Source of the DNA: Symbiobacterium sp.
Lineage (GTDB): Bacteria; Bacillota; Sulfobacillia; UBA995; UBA9673
Length of the DNA: 35,616 nt
Reading direction: 5' to 3'
Assembly: GCA_020725405.1 (NCBI GenBank)
Contig: DYFB01000088.1
Coordinates: forward strand, 1-35,616
Under the pieces are notes generated by a model that was not told the DNA's origin, searched no databases, and saw nothing but the letters and a program-made list of their open reading frames with translations. Positions 1 through 8,333 of this stretch are shown one piece after another (position 1 is the stretch's first letter; the number at the start of each line of letters is the position of its first letter). A program made the translations under genes and the position numbers.

Positions 1-1056
1 GATGGCCACTCCGGTCGAGATGGTGTCGAGCCCGTAGGCGGCGCAGAGCTCGTTCCCCTTGCAGACGGCGGCGAGGTCGGCCACACCGCAGGTCGACCCG
101 AGGGCGCCGATGGTCTCGTACTCGGGTCCCCCGTAGACGGGGTCGACAGGCCAGGGCCGTTCGGCCCCGACCACCCGCTTGCAGTGGATGGGGCAGGCGA
201 AGCAGGTGTCGCGCCCGACGAGGAGGGTCTCGTTGAGCTTCGGGGCGGCGATGTCGTCGGCTCCCTCGAACGTGCCCTCCCGGAAGTTCCGCGTCGGGAG
301 ACCTCCCTGGACGTTCAGCGGCGCGACCACCCCCGGGGTTCCGTAGGTTGTGAAGCCCTTCGATTTCTCCGCGCCGGTGGTGGCCATGTAGCGGGCCAGG
401 GCTTTGAGACCAGCCGGGTCGGCGATCTCGGGGGTCTTCGAGCCCCGAACGGCGACGGCCCGGAGGTTCTTCGAGGCCATGACCGCCCCGTTCCCGCACC
501 TTCCAGCGAAGTGCGTGAGGTCGAAGACGACGTTAGCGTAGCGCACGCCCCGCTCGGCCGCGGGCCCGCACTGGGCGACCCGGACCCGGTCGTCTCCGAG
601 CTCCTCCTTTATGGCCGCCTCGACCTCGGCGACCGTCTTGCCGGCGAGCCGCCCGGCCTCGCGGAGCTCGACCCGGTCGTCCTCGACGAGCATCCAGGTG
701 GGTCTGGCGGCCCTCCCGGTGATTACGACCGCGTCCCACCCGGCTCGCTTGAGCTCGGCCCCCCAGTAGCCGCCGCCCTCCGCGCTGCCGAAACCGCCGG
801 TGAGCGGCGAGAGGGAGGCGACCTGTGTCCGCGACCCCCCGGCGATGGGAGCGCCGCTGAGCACTCCCGGGGCCAGGATGAAGAGGTTGGCCGGGTCGAG
901 GGCGTCTATGTCCCGGGGGACCTCCCGGAGGAGGTAGTAGGCCGAGAGGGCCCTTCCCCCCACGTAGCGGCGGTAGAAGTTCTCGGGGGGAGTCTCGCTC
1001 GAGACCTCCCCGCGGCTGAGGTCCACTCTCAGGACCTTACCGGCGTATCCGGGCAC
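1..1056 (-). CDS. aor: Aldehyde:ferredoxin oxidoreductase, tungsten type (N-terminal 352 residues; runs off the window)
   Basis: The frame is open from a GTG at 1056 to the window edge, so the 3' part is missing. The start (V-P-G-Y-A-G-K-V-L-R-V-D-L), the glycine-rich N-terminal domain and the segment C-G-V-A-D-L with N-E-L-C and Y-G-L-D-T-I-S-T-G are typical of the AOR family. Cys285, Cys288 and Cys292 form the CxxCxxxC part of the [4Fe-4S] site; the fourth cysteine would lie beyond the window. Family members oxidise aldehydes to acids (or the reverse) with a tungstopterin cofactor and reduce ferredoxin in the cytoplasm. A GGGGAG ribosome site precedes the GTG. A MoaD-like gene lies 27 bp upstream, as is common for AOR. 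Substrate cannot be told from the sequence; it could be AOR, FOR or a related paralog. Confidence 0.93.
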   Translation of the reverse strand, partial: MPGYAGKVLRVDLSRGEVSSETPPENFYRRYVGGRALSAYYLLREVPRDIDALDPANLFILAPGVLSGAPIAGGSRTQVASLSPLTGGFGSAEGGGYWGAELKRAGWDAVVITGRAARPTWMLVEDDRVELREAGRLAGKTVAEVEAAIKEELGDDRVRVAQCGPAAERGVRYANVVFDLTHFAGRCGNGAVMASKNLRAVAVRGSKTPEIADPAGLKALARYMATTGAEKSKGFTTYGTPGVVAPLNVQGGLPTRNFREGTFEGADDIAAPKLNETLLVGRDTCFACPIHCKRVVGAERPWPVDPVYGGPEYETIGALGSTCGVADLAAVCKGNELCAAYGLDTISTGVAI

Positions 1057-1083
1057 ATCCCATTCTCCCCACGGGTCTCTGTC

Positions 1084-1350
1084 CTAGCCCCCGGCCACCG
1101 GAGGCACGAAGACGACCTCGTCTCCGGGGACGAGGCGGTGCTCGCGCCTGACGCGCCGGCCGTTGACAATGACCAGGAAGACCTCGTCCTCTGGTATTCC
1201 GACGAGCCTCATGACCTCCCCGGCCGTCGGACTCCCGCCGACGGGAACGGAGAGGTCGACCGGCCCCCCGTCCGGAAGGTGAACGGCGAGGTAGCCGATG
1301 GCCTTGACCCGTACCGTCTGCTTCCCGCCGCCCTCCGGCTCCGGGGTCAT
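1084..1350 (-). CDS. MoaD/ThiS-family sulfur carrier protein
   Basis: The product is 88 residues with a beta-grasp pattern (V-R-V-K-A-I-G-Y-L-A at the start, V-N-G-R-R-V in the middle, L-V-P-G-D-E-V-V-F-V-P-P-V-A at the end) and a C-terminal Gly-Gly. In MoaD and ThiS that Gly-Gly is adenylated and converted to a thiocarboxylate that donates sulfur, here most likely to the pterin dithiolene of the tungsten cofactor. It sits between an amidohydrolase gene and the AOR gene on the same strand, which favours a MoaD-like role serving the adjacent AOR over a ThiS role. No adenylating partner (MoeB/ThiF) is in the window. Confidence 0.85.
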   Translation of the reverse strand: MTPEPEGGGKQTVRVKAIGYLAVHLPDGGPVDLSVPVGGSPTAGEVMRLVGIPEDEVFLVIVNGRRVRREHRLVPGDEVVFVPPVAGG

Positions 1351-1368
1351 GACCGGTTCACCGGCCCC

Positions 1369-2607
1369 TCACTTCCGGCACGACCGGGTCCCGGGCTCGG
1401 GAGCGCCGGCCTTCACCGCGTCGTAGACTTCGCGGCCGTTGATGAAGACCTTCTCGCAGCGGGTGAACGAGCAGAAGGGGTGGCCGCTGAAGAGAGCGAT
1501 GTCGGCGTCCTTCCCGGGCTCGAGGCTTCCCATACGGTCCCCCACCCCGATGATCTCGGCCGCGTTGATGGTCACGGCCCGGAAGGCGTCCTCCTCCGGC
1601 AGGCCGAAGCGCACCAGGACGCCGGTGTGAACCGGGAGCCACCGCGTGGTGGAGAAGGCGTCGACCTGGATGGCGATCTTGACCCCGGCCTTGGCCAGAA
1701 TGCCGGCGTTGGCCAGGTTGAAGTTCTCGAGCTCCATCTTGGACCGGAACATGTCGTGCGGTCCCACGGTGCACGGGACGCCCTTCGCGGCGAGGATATC
1801 GGCGACCTTGTAGGCCTCGGTCGCGTGCTCGATGGCGATGTCGAGGTTGAACTCCTCGGCGATGCGGATGGCCGTGAGGATGTCGTCGGCCCGGTGAGCG
1901 TGGATGCGGCAGCGGATCTCCCGGCGGAGGACCCGGGCGAGCGCTTCCATCTTGAGGTCGCGCTCGGGGTACTTGGGCTCGACCTTCGTCCCCTTCTCTT
2001 TGGACTCCTTCTCGGCCTCCTCCTCCGCCCGCCGGATCTTCTCCATGTAGTTCTGGGCCTTGATGAGGGCGTCGCGGAGGACCGCCGCGTTTCCCATCCG
2101 GGTCGAGGGGAGCTTCTTCTGGCTGCCGTAGACACGCTTCGGGTTCTCCCCGAGGGCCATTTTCATCGACTCCGACCCGGGGACGACCATCTCGTCGATG
2201 GTCCGGCCGTACAGCTTCACCACGACGCCGGTTCCGCCGATGACGTTGCCGCTGCCCGGCCCGGTCCAGGCCGCCGTGATCCCGGCCGGAAGAACGTCAC
2301 GGAAGGCCGGGTCGGCCGGGTTGACGGCGTCGATGGCCCGGACGTGCGGGGTCACCGGGTCGGTCATCTCGTTCCCATCCACGGTGGCCTCGACCATCGG
2401 CTCGCCGAAGATGCCCATGTGGCTGTGGGCGTCGATGAGGCCGGGCATGACCCATAGGCCCGTGGCGTCGACGACTTCCGCACCGGCGGGGATGGGCACG
2501 TCTTTGCCGACGTCCTTGATCTTCCCGTCCTCGATGAGAACGGTCCCGCCCTCGATGGTGCCGCGGGTGATGGTGAGGACCCTGCCGTTGGTTATGGCGA
2601 TGGCCAA
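1369..2607 (-). CDS. Metal-dependent amidohydrolase (imidazolonepropionase-like)
   Basis: The product is 412 residues with the amidohydrolase-superfamily layout: an N-terminal beta-sandwich strand set (I-T-N-G-R-V-L ... I-E-D-G-K-I), the metal motif D-A-H-S-H-M-G with His61 and His63, further ligand candidates His236/His238 and His261, Asp316 in I-Q-V-D-A-F, and the closing G-S-L-E-P-G-K-D-A-D-I-A-L-F segment. Residues 190-215 are a charged Lys/Glu-rich insert. I chose TTG at 2607 because AAGGAG lies 9 bp upstream; the frame is open to 2682, but that extension does not look like protein. The gene is 18 bp upstream of the moaD-like gene and 91 bp after the last antiporter gene. COG1228-type hydrolase or deaminase is safe; the substrate is unknown. 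Confidence 0.85.
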   Translation of the reverse strand: MAIAITNGRVLTITRGTIEGGTVLIEDGKIKDVGKDVPIPAGAEVVDATGLWVMPGLIDAHSHMGIFGEPMVEATVDGNEMTDPVTPHVRAIDAVNPADPAFRDVLPAGITAAWTGPGSGNVIGGTGVVVKLYGRTIDEMVVPGSESMKMALGENPKRVYGSQKKLPSTRMGNAAVLRDALIKAQNYMEKIRRAEEEAEKESKEKGTKVEPKYPERDLKMEALARVLRREIRCRIHAHRADDILTAIRIAEEFNLDIAIEHATEAYKVADILAAKGVPCTVGPHDMFRSKMELENFNLANAGILAKAGVKIAIQVDAFSTTRWLPVHTGVLVRFGLPEEDAFRAVTINAAEIIGVGDRMGSLEPGKDADIALFSGHPFCSFTRCEKVFINGREVYDAVKAGAPEPGTRSCRK

Positions 2608-2698
2608 GCCCGTCAACTCCTTACGAGTCACTAAACAACGGCGGAGTCCTTCTACGGAGAGGAGCGCCCTCCTCCTCGGCACGCCAGGTCCGACCCTC

Positions 2699-4504
2699 CT
2701 ACCAGCGGAGGAGGCCGAGAGCCAGGGCGGCCGCGAGGGCGAGGAAAGCGAGGATGAAAAGGATGCTCAGGCCGGCCCGGAGGCGGTAGCGGTTCTCGTC
2801 GTAGGCCGGAACGGCACCCTCCCCGGCCGGGTCGCCCCCGCCCCTCTCTTCGTCGAAGGCGGCGCTCGCCCCCGCCCCGCGGGGCGGACCGAGGGTAACC
2901 CGGGTAAGACGGGTCGGGGCCAGGAAGGGGTTCCGGAAGTAGGGCAGGGCGGCCCGCAGGGCCTTCCCGGCACCGGCCTCCGCGCCGAGCTCCAGACGCC
3001 GGAGCGACTCCACCAGGCGGCCCAGGAGGATGGCCAGGGGCCGGCGGTAGAGCCAGTCGACATCGAGAGTGATAGTCGGCTGACCGCCCAGCTTCGGGAG
3101 AACCAGGGCGAAGACCAGGCCGGTCGCCAGCATGAGCTGGACGACCTGGAGGACGTGCTCCACAGTGTAGGGCTCGAAGTTCATGGCGAAGGGCAGCCAG
3201 GCGTAGAGCAGACCGGGGAAGAGCCCGATGGCCACGCACAGCAGGGCCGCTCCGCCCATCGCCAGGTACTTGTTGACGGGCGCCCGGGCGGGGTCGAGCC
3301 CCCGCGCCTCGCCGAAGAAGGCGAAGTAGGGCAGCTTGAGGTTCACCGACAGGAAAGTGCCGATGCTGGCCATGATGAGCAGGAGCTCGGCTGCGGGCAG
3401 ACCGGCCTTGGAGGAAGCCGAGACGACGATGGACTTGCTGACGAAGCCGTTGAACAGCGGAGCCCCGGAGATGGAGAGGGCCCCGATGAGATAGAGCACC
3501 AGCGCGGCGGGCATGGCCCGGGCCAGACCTCCGAGGTCGGTCAGCTTGTGTCGACCCGTGGCGTGGATCACCGTTCCGGCGGCCATGAACAGGAGGGCCT
3601 TGTAGAGGATGTGGCAGAAGGCATGGGCGGTCGAGCCGTTCAGGGCGAGCTCGGTCCCGATCCCCGCCCCGGCGACCATGAAACCGACCTGGCTCACGAT
3701 GTGGTAGGACAGGAGCCGGCGGATGTCGTTCTCCAGGACGGCGTAGACGACCCCGTAAAGGGCCATGGCCACGCCCAACCAGACGAGAAGCCCGGTGCCG
3801 GGGAACACCCTGAGCAGCACGTAGACGGCGACCTTGGTCGTGAAGGCGCTCAGGAAGACGCTCCCGGTCAGGGTGGCTTCAGGATAGGAGTCGGTCAGCC
3901 AGGCGTGAAGCGGCGGGATGGCCGCGTTCACCGCCACCCCGATGAGGATGAGCCAGAAGACCGGTCCCGTGGTGCCGGTGAGGGAGGCGACCCGGACGTC
4001 ACCGCCGCCCGCCAGGAGGATGACCCCGGCGAGGAGGAGGCTGCCGCCGATGAAGTGGATGACCAGGTAGCGCAGGCCGGAGGCCAGGGCGCCGGGGGTG
4101 CTCCGGTACCAGATGAGGAACACCGAAGAGGCCGCGAGGAGCTCCCAGAAGACGAAGAGGGTCAGCCAGTCCCCCGCGTAGACCACACCGAGAGCCGCCC
4201 CGGCGTAGAGCATGGCCGCCGCGTGCTCCCCGCCCCGCCGCACGTGGAGGGCGTAGAGGTTCCCGAGGAAGGCCGTCAGGGCGAAGATGAGGGCGAAGAC
4301 GCGGGAGAGCGCGTCGACCTGGAGGGGCAGGAGCTCGTAGCCCAGGAAGCCGAGACGCCAGGCCGTCCCCGGTTCGAGGGCGGTGACGGACGCGACGGCC
4401 AGGACCGGGGCGCCGAGGAGCACCGCCTTCCGCCAAGGCCCCGGCAGGCCGGCGGCGAGCGGCGCGGCGGCTATGAGGATGAGCGCCGGGTGGAGCCCGG
4501 TCAC
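2699..4504 (-). CDS. MrpD/NuoL-family antiporter-like membrane subunit (third copy)
   Basis: This 601-residue protein is almost entirely hydrophobic, with about 14-16 predicted membrane segments, and belongs to the proton-conducting membrane transporter family (NuoL/M/N, MrpA/D). Visible family features are F-V-F-W-E-L-L near residue 120, the P-L-H-A-W-L-T-D-S-Y-P-E-A segment, and D-I-R-R-L-L-S-Y-H-I-V-S-Q-V-G-F-M. A hydrophilic stretch (about residues 490-575) separates the core from one last C-terminal helix, so it is longer than a usual MrpD (about 490 residues). It is the last gene of the antiporter operon, 9 bp after a small membrane protein. It probably forms an extra ion-translocating unit. 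GTG start. Confidence 0.85.
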   Translation of the reverse strand: MTGLHPALILIAAAPLAAGLPGPWRKAVLLGAPVLAVASVTALEPGTAWRLGFLGYELLPLQVDALSRVFALIFALTAFLGNLYALHVRRGGEHAAAMLYAGAALGVVYAGDWLTLFVFWELLAASSVFLIWYRSTPGALASGLRYLVIHFIGGSLLLAGVILLAGGGDVRVASLTGTTGPVFWLILIGVAVNAAIPPLHAWLTDSYPEATLTGSVFLSAFTTKVAVYVLLRVFPGTGLLVWLGVAMALYGVVYAVLENDIRRLLSYHIVSQVGFMVAGAGIGTELALNGSTAHAFCHILYKALLFMAAGTVIHATGRHKLTDLGGLARAMPAALVLYLIGALSISGAPLFNGFVSKSIVVSASSKAGLPAAELLLIMASIGTFLSVNLKLPYFAFFGEARGLDPARAPVNKYLAMGGAALLCVAIGLFPGLLYAWLPFAMNFEPYTVEHVLQVVQLMLATGLVFALVLPKLGGQPTITLDVDWLYRRPLAILLGRLVESLRRLELGAEAGAGKALRAALPYFRNPFLAPTRLTRVTLGPPRGAGASAAFDEERGGGDPAGEGAVPAYDENRYRLRAGLSILFILAFLALAAALALGLLRW

Positions 4505-4513
4505 GGCCCGGCC

Positions 4514-4738
4514 CTACCTCTCATAGTAATCCTCCCCGCGCTGGAGGAAGTACTCCCCCAGCGTCTTCGGTAGCCACACCAGGAGGAAGGCGCCGGCCAG
4601 GCCGAGGAGGACGTCGAACCCGGGCACGCGGTGGAACCAGTAGATGACGTGCTCCGGGTGCGGGAACAGCAGCTGCCAGGCCACCGTTCCGGCGAGTCCG
4701 AGGCCTAGGGTGAGATAAAGGCGTCTCCTGGTCGTCAT
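4514..4738 (-). CDS. Small two-helix membrane protein of the antiporter operon
   Basis: The product is 74 residues with two hydrophobic segments (about 7-23 and 43-57), a basic start (M-T-T-R-R-R) and a charged tail ending R-G-E-D-Y-Y-E-R. I do not recognise a named family. It lies 4 bp after one mrpD-like gene and 9 bp before another, on the same strand, so it is very likely translated with them. It may be an assembly factor or accessory subunit joining the extra MrpD-like proteins to the complex. The ATG start and compact spacing support a real gene; the function is inferred from context only. Confidence 0.7.
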   Translation of the reverse strand: MTTRRRLYLTLGLGLAGTVAWQLLFPHPEHVIYWFHRVPGFDVLLGLAGAFLLVWLPKTLGEYFLQRGEDYYER

Positions 4739-4742
4739 GGCC

Positions 4743-6356
4743 TCACGGTCCCCCTCCCGCCAGCCCGAACCCTCCGCCGAACACGCTCCGGGCGGCCGTG
4801 GCCGCGAGCTCGTACAGGTTCAGGCCGAGGTCCGGCAGGAGGCCGAGGGCCACGGCCGCGAGTGCGGTCAGGACGAGCGGGACGACGAGTCCGGCCGGAG
4901 CCTCCCGGAGGCCGCCCTCCTCGGGTCGGCCGTCCCCGTCCGGGCCGTCCCCGGCCGCGCGCCCGAAGTAGGCTCGGTAGACGACGGGCAGGAGGTAGCC
5001 CAGGCTGAGAACGCCGCTCAGGAGAAGGGGGACGATGAACCCCGGCCGCCCGGCGGCCGCGGCTCCGGTCCCGAGAGTCCACTTCGAGACGAACCCGGCG
5101 ATGAACGGCATCCCGGTGATGCCCAGGGCACCCAGGCCGAAGGCGCCGACGGTTACGGGCATGGACCGGCCCAGACCGTCGAACTCGCTGACGTTCTCCT
5201 TGTGGGTGGCCGCGTAGATGGCCCCGGCGCAGAAGAACAGGGTTATCTTCATCAGGGCGTGGGCCGTGATGTGGAAGACCGCGCCAGCGAAGGCCGCCGG
5301 GGCGCCCAGGGCGGCGCCGAGGACGACGTAGGAGAGCTGCCCCACGGTGGAGTAGGCTAGACGGCGCTTGAGGTTGTCCTCGGCCAGGGCCCGAAGCGAG
5401 GCGAGGATCATGGTCAGCGAGGCCACCCAGGCCAGGACCTGCCCGGGGTCGATCCCGGCCACGGCCTCCGGGCCGAAGACGTAGCCGGTGACCCTGAGGA
5501 TGCCGAAGACGCCGGCCTTGACCACGGCTACGGCGTGAAGGAGGGCGCTGACCGGGGTGGGCGCGATCATCGCCGTGGGCAGCCAGCCGTGCAGGGGCAT
5601 GATGGCCGCCTTGGCCCCGAGCCCCACGACGAAGAGGGTGAAGAGGACCCGCAGGGCCGGCAGGGACGCCGCCGCCCCCGCCGCCGGGTCGCCGGGCGCC
5701 CCGGCCACCGCTCCCGCCGCCCCGCCGAGGAAGCCTCCGGCCGTGAAGCCGCCCCCGGGCGCGAGATGCTGGGTCCAGAGGACGGCCACAAGGAGGACCT
5801 GGCCAGCGCCGAGAGTGTAGACGAGGTACTTGCGGCCGGCGGCGACGGCTTCCGGCGTCCGCCGGTGGACGACCAGGGGGTAAGTGGCGACCGTCAGGAG
5901 CTCGTAGAAAACGAAGAACGTGAGGAGGTTGCCGGCGAAGGCGATGCCCATGGTCGCGCCGAGGCAGACCGCGAAGGCCGCGTGATAGCCCGTCTGGTGA
6001 CCGTACTCCAGGGTGCGCATGTAGGTTATCGAGTAGACGGCCGTGACCACCCAGAGGGCCGACGACAGGGCCGCGAAGGCGAGGCCCAGGGCGTCGGCCC
6101 GGAGGTGGAGGGCCAGGGTTGGCGTGAGGAGGAGCGGGGCGGTCTCGACGACCCGTCCGGCGAGGACGTCCGGGACCATCGAGGCCACAAGGGCGAACTT
6201 GACGGCCGCCGCCGCGAGGAGCAGGGCATCCCGCAGGTTCGGGCGACGGCCGAGAAGGAGAATGCCACCGGCGGCCGCCAGAGAGACCCCGACGGCGAGG
6301 AGCGGCCGCAGGCCGCCCGCCAGGCTCTGGATGATGAACTCGCTCAGACTGCTCAT
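4743..6356 (-). CDS. MrpD/NuoL-family antiporter-like membrane subunit (second copy)
   Basis: The product is 537 residues from the ATG at 6356, which follows the stop of the preceding gene by 2 bp. The frame is open much further upstream (to 7268), but that part overlaps the preceding mrpD gene and reads as Arg/Gly-rich noise. Family signatures are F-F-V-F-Y-E-L-L-T-V, K-A-A-I-M-P-L-H-G-W-L-P-T-A-M-I-A-P-T-P-V-S-A-L-L-H-A-V-A-V-V-K-A-G (with the conserved Lys pair) and L-K-R-R-L-A-Y-S-T-V-G-Q-L-S-Y. A Gly/Ala-rich loop at about residues 200-225 and a charged Gly/Asp/Glu loop near 470-490 are unusual. It is one of three MrpD-like proteins in this operon and probably an ion-conducting subunit. 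Confidence 0.88.
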   Translation of the reverse strand: MSSLSEFIIQSLAGGLRPLLAVGVSLAAAGGILLLGRRPNLRDALLLAAAAVKFALVASMVPDVLAGRVVETAPLLLTPTLALHLRADALGLAFAALSSALWVVTAVYSITYMRTLEYGHQTGYHAAFAVCLGATMGIAFAGNLLTFFVFYELLTVATYPLVVHRRTPEAVAAGRKYLVYTLGAGQVLLVAVLWTQHLAPGGGFTAGGFLGGAAGAVAGAPGDPAAGAAASLPALRVLFTLFVVGLGAKAAIMPLHGWLPTAMIAPTPVSALLHAVAVVKAGVFGILRVTGYVFGPEAVAGIDPGQVLAWVASLTMILASLRALAEDNLKRRLAYSTVGQLSYVVLGAALGAPAAFAGAVFHITAHALMKITLFFCAGAIYAATHKENVSEFDGLGRSMPVTVGAFGLGALGITGMPFIAGFVSKWTLGTGAAAAGRPGFIVPLLLSGVLSLGYLLPVVYRAYFGRAAGDGPDGDGRPEEGGLREAPAGLVVPLVLTALAAVALGLLPDLGLNLYELAATAARSVFGGGFGLAGGGP

Positions 6357-6358
6357 TC

Positions 6359-7957
6359 TCAGAACGGCTCCACCGGCACGGCGAACTGGATGACTTCCCG
6401 GATGATGAACCCGCTGGAGAGCCCGGCGACGACCACGCCGGCTCCGAGAAGCAGGATGGGAACCAGCATGGGCCAGGGAAGCTCCCAGGGCCGCCGCCTG
6501 GCAGCCGTCGCGGCCTCCGGCTCCTGCTCCCGCCCGGCCTCCTGCTCCCGCCCGGCCTCCTGCTCCCGCCCGGCCTTCGCCTCCGGCTCTCGTCCGGCTT
6601 CCTCCTCCGGCTTTCGCCCGGCCTCGCTCTCGGGAGCGGGTGCCCGTCGAAGATAGACCTGTTCGATGACCCGGAAGAAGTAGGCCGCGCTCAGGAGACT
6701 GCTGACGATTATGACCACGACGTAGCCCCACGCCCCGGCCTCCAGGGAGCCGAGGACAAGATACCACTTGCTGAAGAACCCACCCGTCGGCGGAAGCCCG
6801 ATCATCGAGACGGCGGCGACGAAGAGCGCCCCCATGGAGAGCGGCATCTTCCGGGCCATCCCGGTCAGGGCCGCGATGTCCTGGCGACCGGTCCGCCACC
6901 TCACGGCGCCGGCCACCATGAAGAGGCACCCCTTCATCAGGGCATGGTTCAGGATGTGCAGAAGGGCCCCGTAGAGGCCCAGCCGGGTGCCGAGCGATAG
7001 GCCGAGCACGACGTAGCCGAGCTGGGCCACGCTGGAGTAGGCCAGCATCCTCCAGAAGTCGCGCTGGGCGAGGGCCAGGAGCGAGCCGGCCACGATGCCG
7101 GCCGCAGCGGCGAGACCCACGAGGCGGAGGAGCGGCTCGACCGGACCTCCCGGGCCGACGACGAAGTAGAAGATCCGGAAGAAGGCGTAGGCCGCCACCT
7201 TGGTCTGGACGGCAGCGGCGAAGGCGACCACGGGCGCCGGCGCGGTGCTGTAGGCGTCGGGGAGCCACCCGTGGAGCGGGAACAGGGCAACCTTCACGCC
7301 GAGGCCGGCGGCGATGAGGGCGAGACCCACTGCGGCCACCCGCGTCTCGAGGGCGGCCGGGAGGCGGGCGGCCAGATCGGCCATGTTGAGGGTCCCGGTC
7401 GCGGCGTAGAGATAGCCGATACCCAGGAGGTAGAAGGAGGCGCCGACGGTGCCGATGAGCATGTAGCGGAAGGCGGCCACCGTGGCCCGGTTACCGCCCG
7501 CGGCGACAAGAGCGTAGACGGCCAGGGAAGATATCTCGAGGAAGACGAAGAGGTTGAAAACGTCGCCGGTGACGACCACGCCGAGAAGGCCGGCGACCAG
7601 GAGCAGGAAGAGGGAGCCGAGGGCCCCCTCCCTGAGCTGGGCCAGGACGCCCAGGTAGGCCGGAGCGTAGAAGGCGGCGAGCAGGGCGAAGAAGGAAACG
7701 AGGACGGCCATCCCCCCCGACAGCGGGTCGATGACGTACTCGATGCCCCAGGGAGGCGCCCAACCGCCGAAATGGTAGGACCACGGTCCCTCGGCCAGGA
7801 CCCGCTGAAGGCTGGCGAGCGAGGCGGCCAGCGAGGCGGCGAGGCTGAGGACGGCGACAGGCCGGACCAGGACCCGGGCCAGGATGGCCAGGACCGGGAC
7901 GACCAGGGCCGCCACGAGCGGCGTCAGGACGATGAGGGCGGGCAGGTGACTGGTCAT
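6359..7957 (-). CDS. mrpD: Mrp/Mnh-type Na+/H+ antiporter subunit D
   Basis: This 532-residue multi-spanning protein directly follows mrpC with an ATGA overlap, the canonical mrpC-mrpD arrangement, so of the three D-like copies it is the best candidate for true MrpD. Family features are N-L-F-V-F-L-E-I-S-S-L, K-V-A-L-F-P-L-H-G-W-L-P-D-A-Y, V-Q-T-K-V-A-A-Y-A and F-W-R-M-L-A-Y-S-S-V-A-Q-L-G-Y. Near the C-terminus (about residues 430-482) is an insertion of A-G-R-E-Q-E-type hexapeptides encoded by 18-bp tandem repeats, followed by W-E-L-P-W-P and a last membrane helix. MrpD normally forms one of the antiporter-like channels. Confidence 0.92.
   Translation of the reverse strand: MTSHLPALIVLTPLVAALVVPVLAILARVLVRPVAVLSLAASLAASLASLQRVLAEGPWSYHFGGWAPPWGIEYVIDPLSGGMAVLVSFFALLAAFYAPAYLGVLAQLREGALGSLFLLLVAGLLGVVVTGDVFNLFVFLEISSLAVYALVAAGGNRATVAAFRYMLIGTVGASFYLLGIGYLYAATGTLNMADLAARLPAALETRVAAVGLALIAAGLGVKVALFPLHGWLPDAYSTAPAPVVAFAAAVQTKVAAYAFFRIFYFVVGPGGPVEPLLRLVGLAAAAGIVAGSLLALAQRDFWRMLAYSSVAQLGYVVLGLSLGTRLGLYGALLHILNHALMKGCLFMVAGAVRWRTGRQDIAALTGMARKMPLSMGALFVAAVSMIGLPPTGGFFSKWYLVLGSLEAGAWGYVVVIIVSSLLSAAYFFRVIEQVYLRRAPAPESEAGRKPEEEAGREPEAKAGREQEAGREQEAGREQEPEAATAARRRPWELPWPMLVPILLLGAGVVVAGLSSGFIIREVIQFAVPVEPF
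6521..6574 (-). repeat. 18-bp tandem repeat inside mrpD (three exact copies plus decayed ones)
   Basis: Three identical 18-bp units run from 6521 to 6574 and encode the hexapeptide A-G-R-E-Q-E. Diverged copies continue to about 6630 (A-G-R-E-P-E, A-G-R-K-P-E). The array keeps the reading frame and adds a highly charged linker before the last membrane helix of MrpD. Confidence 0.9.
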
Positions 7958-8331
7958 CGCCCGGCCATCCTCCGGAGGATGTCGTTCTCCTCGAGGGTGC
8001 CGTAGCGCCGGTATATCCGCATGAGCAGGGCCAGGGCCACACCGGTGGTGGCCAAGCTGACGACGATGGCCGTGAGCATGAGGGCGTGCGGCAGGGGGTT
8101 CACGTAAGCGGCGGCCTCGGGATGGAGCTCGCCCGGAAGGAGGACGGGGAACGTGCCGCCGGCCTTCTGGGCGAGGTTGAGGTAGAACATGATGATGGAG
8201 ACCTGCATGATGTTCATCGACATGAGCTTCTTGACGAGGTTGTTGAGGACCGTCATGCCGTAAAGGCCGAGCAGGAAGAGAAGGGCGATGGCCCAGTAGT
8301 TGAGGTGTCCGATGAGACCGTCGGGCGCCAC
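7954..8331 (-). CDS. mrpC: Mrp/Mnh-type antiporter subunit C (NuoK-like)
   Basis: The product is 125 residues with three hydrophobic helices and the MrpC/NuoK pattern (L-Y-G-M-T-V-L-N-N-L-V-K-K-L-M-S-M-N-I-M, then P-L-P-H-A-L-M-L-T-A-I-V-V-S-L-A-T-T). I chose GTG at 8331: it lies 2 bp after the mrpB stop and 8 bp after GGGGGAG. Longer starts in the same frame would overlap mrpB heavily and read as Arg-rich noise. The stop overlaps the mrpD start. MrpC is a small channel-lining subunit homologous to NuoK. Confidence 0.9.
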   Translation of the reverse strand: MAPDGLIGHLNYWAIALLFLLGLYGMTVLNNLVKKLMSMNIMQVSIIMFYLNLAQKAGGTFPVLLPGELHPEAAAYVNPLPHALMLTAIVVSLATTGVALALLMRIYRRYGTLEENDILRRMAGR

Positions 8332-8333
8332 GC

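Noticed and set aside
184-4573. Long plus-strand open frames at 184-2457 and 2198-4573
   Set aside because: They lie antisense to AOR, amidohydrolase and mrpD-like genes, have Asp/Gly/Glu/Arg/Pro-dominated composition without domains, and arise from the high GC content.
6357-7268. N-terminal extension of the second mrpD-like gene
   Set aside because: The open frame overlaps mrpD completely and reads as Arg/Gly-rich noise; the ATG at 6356 fits the family start.
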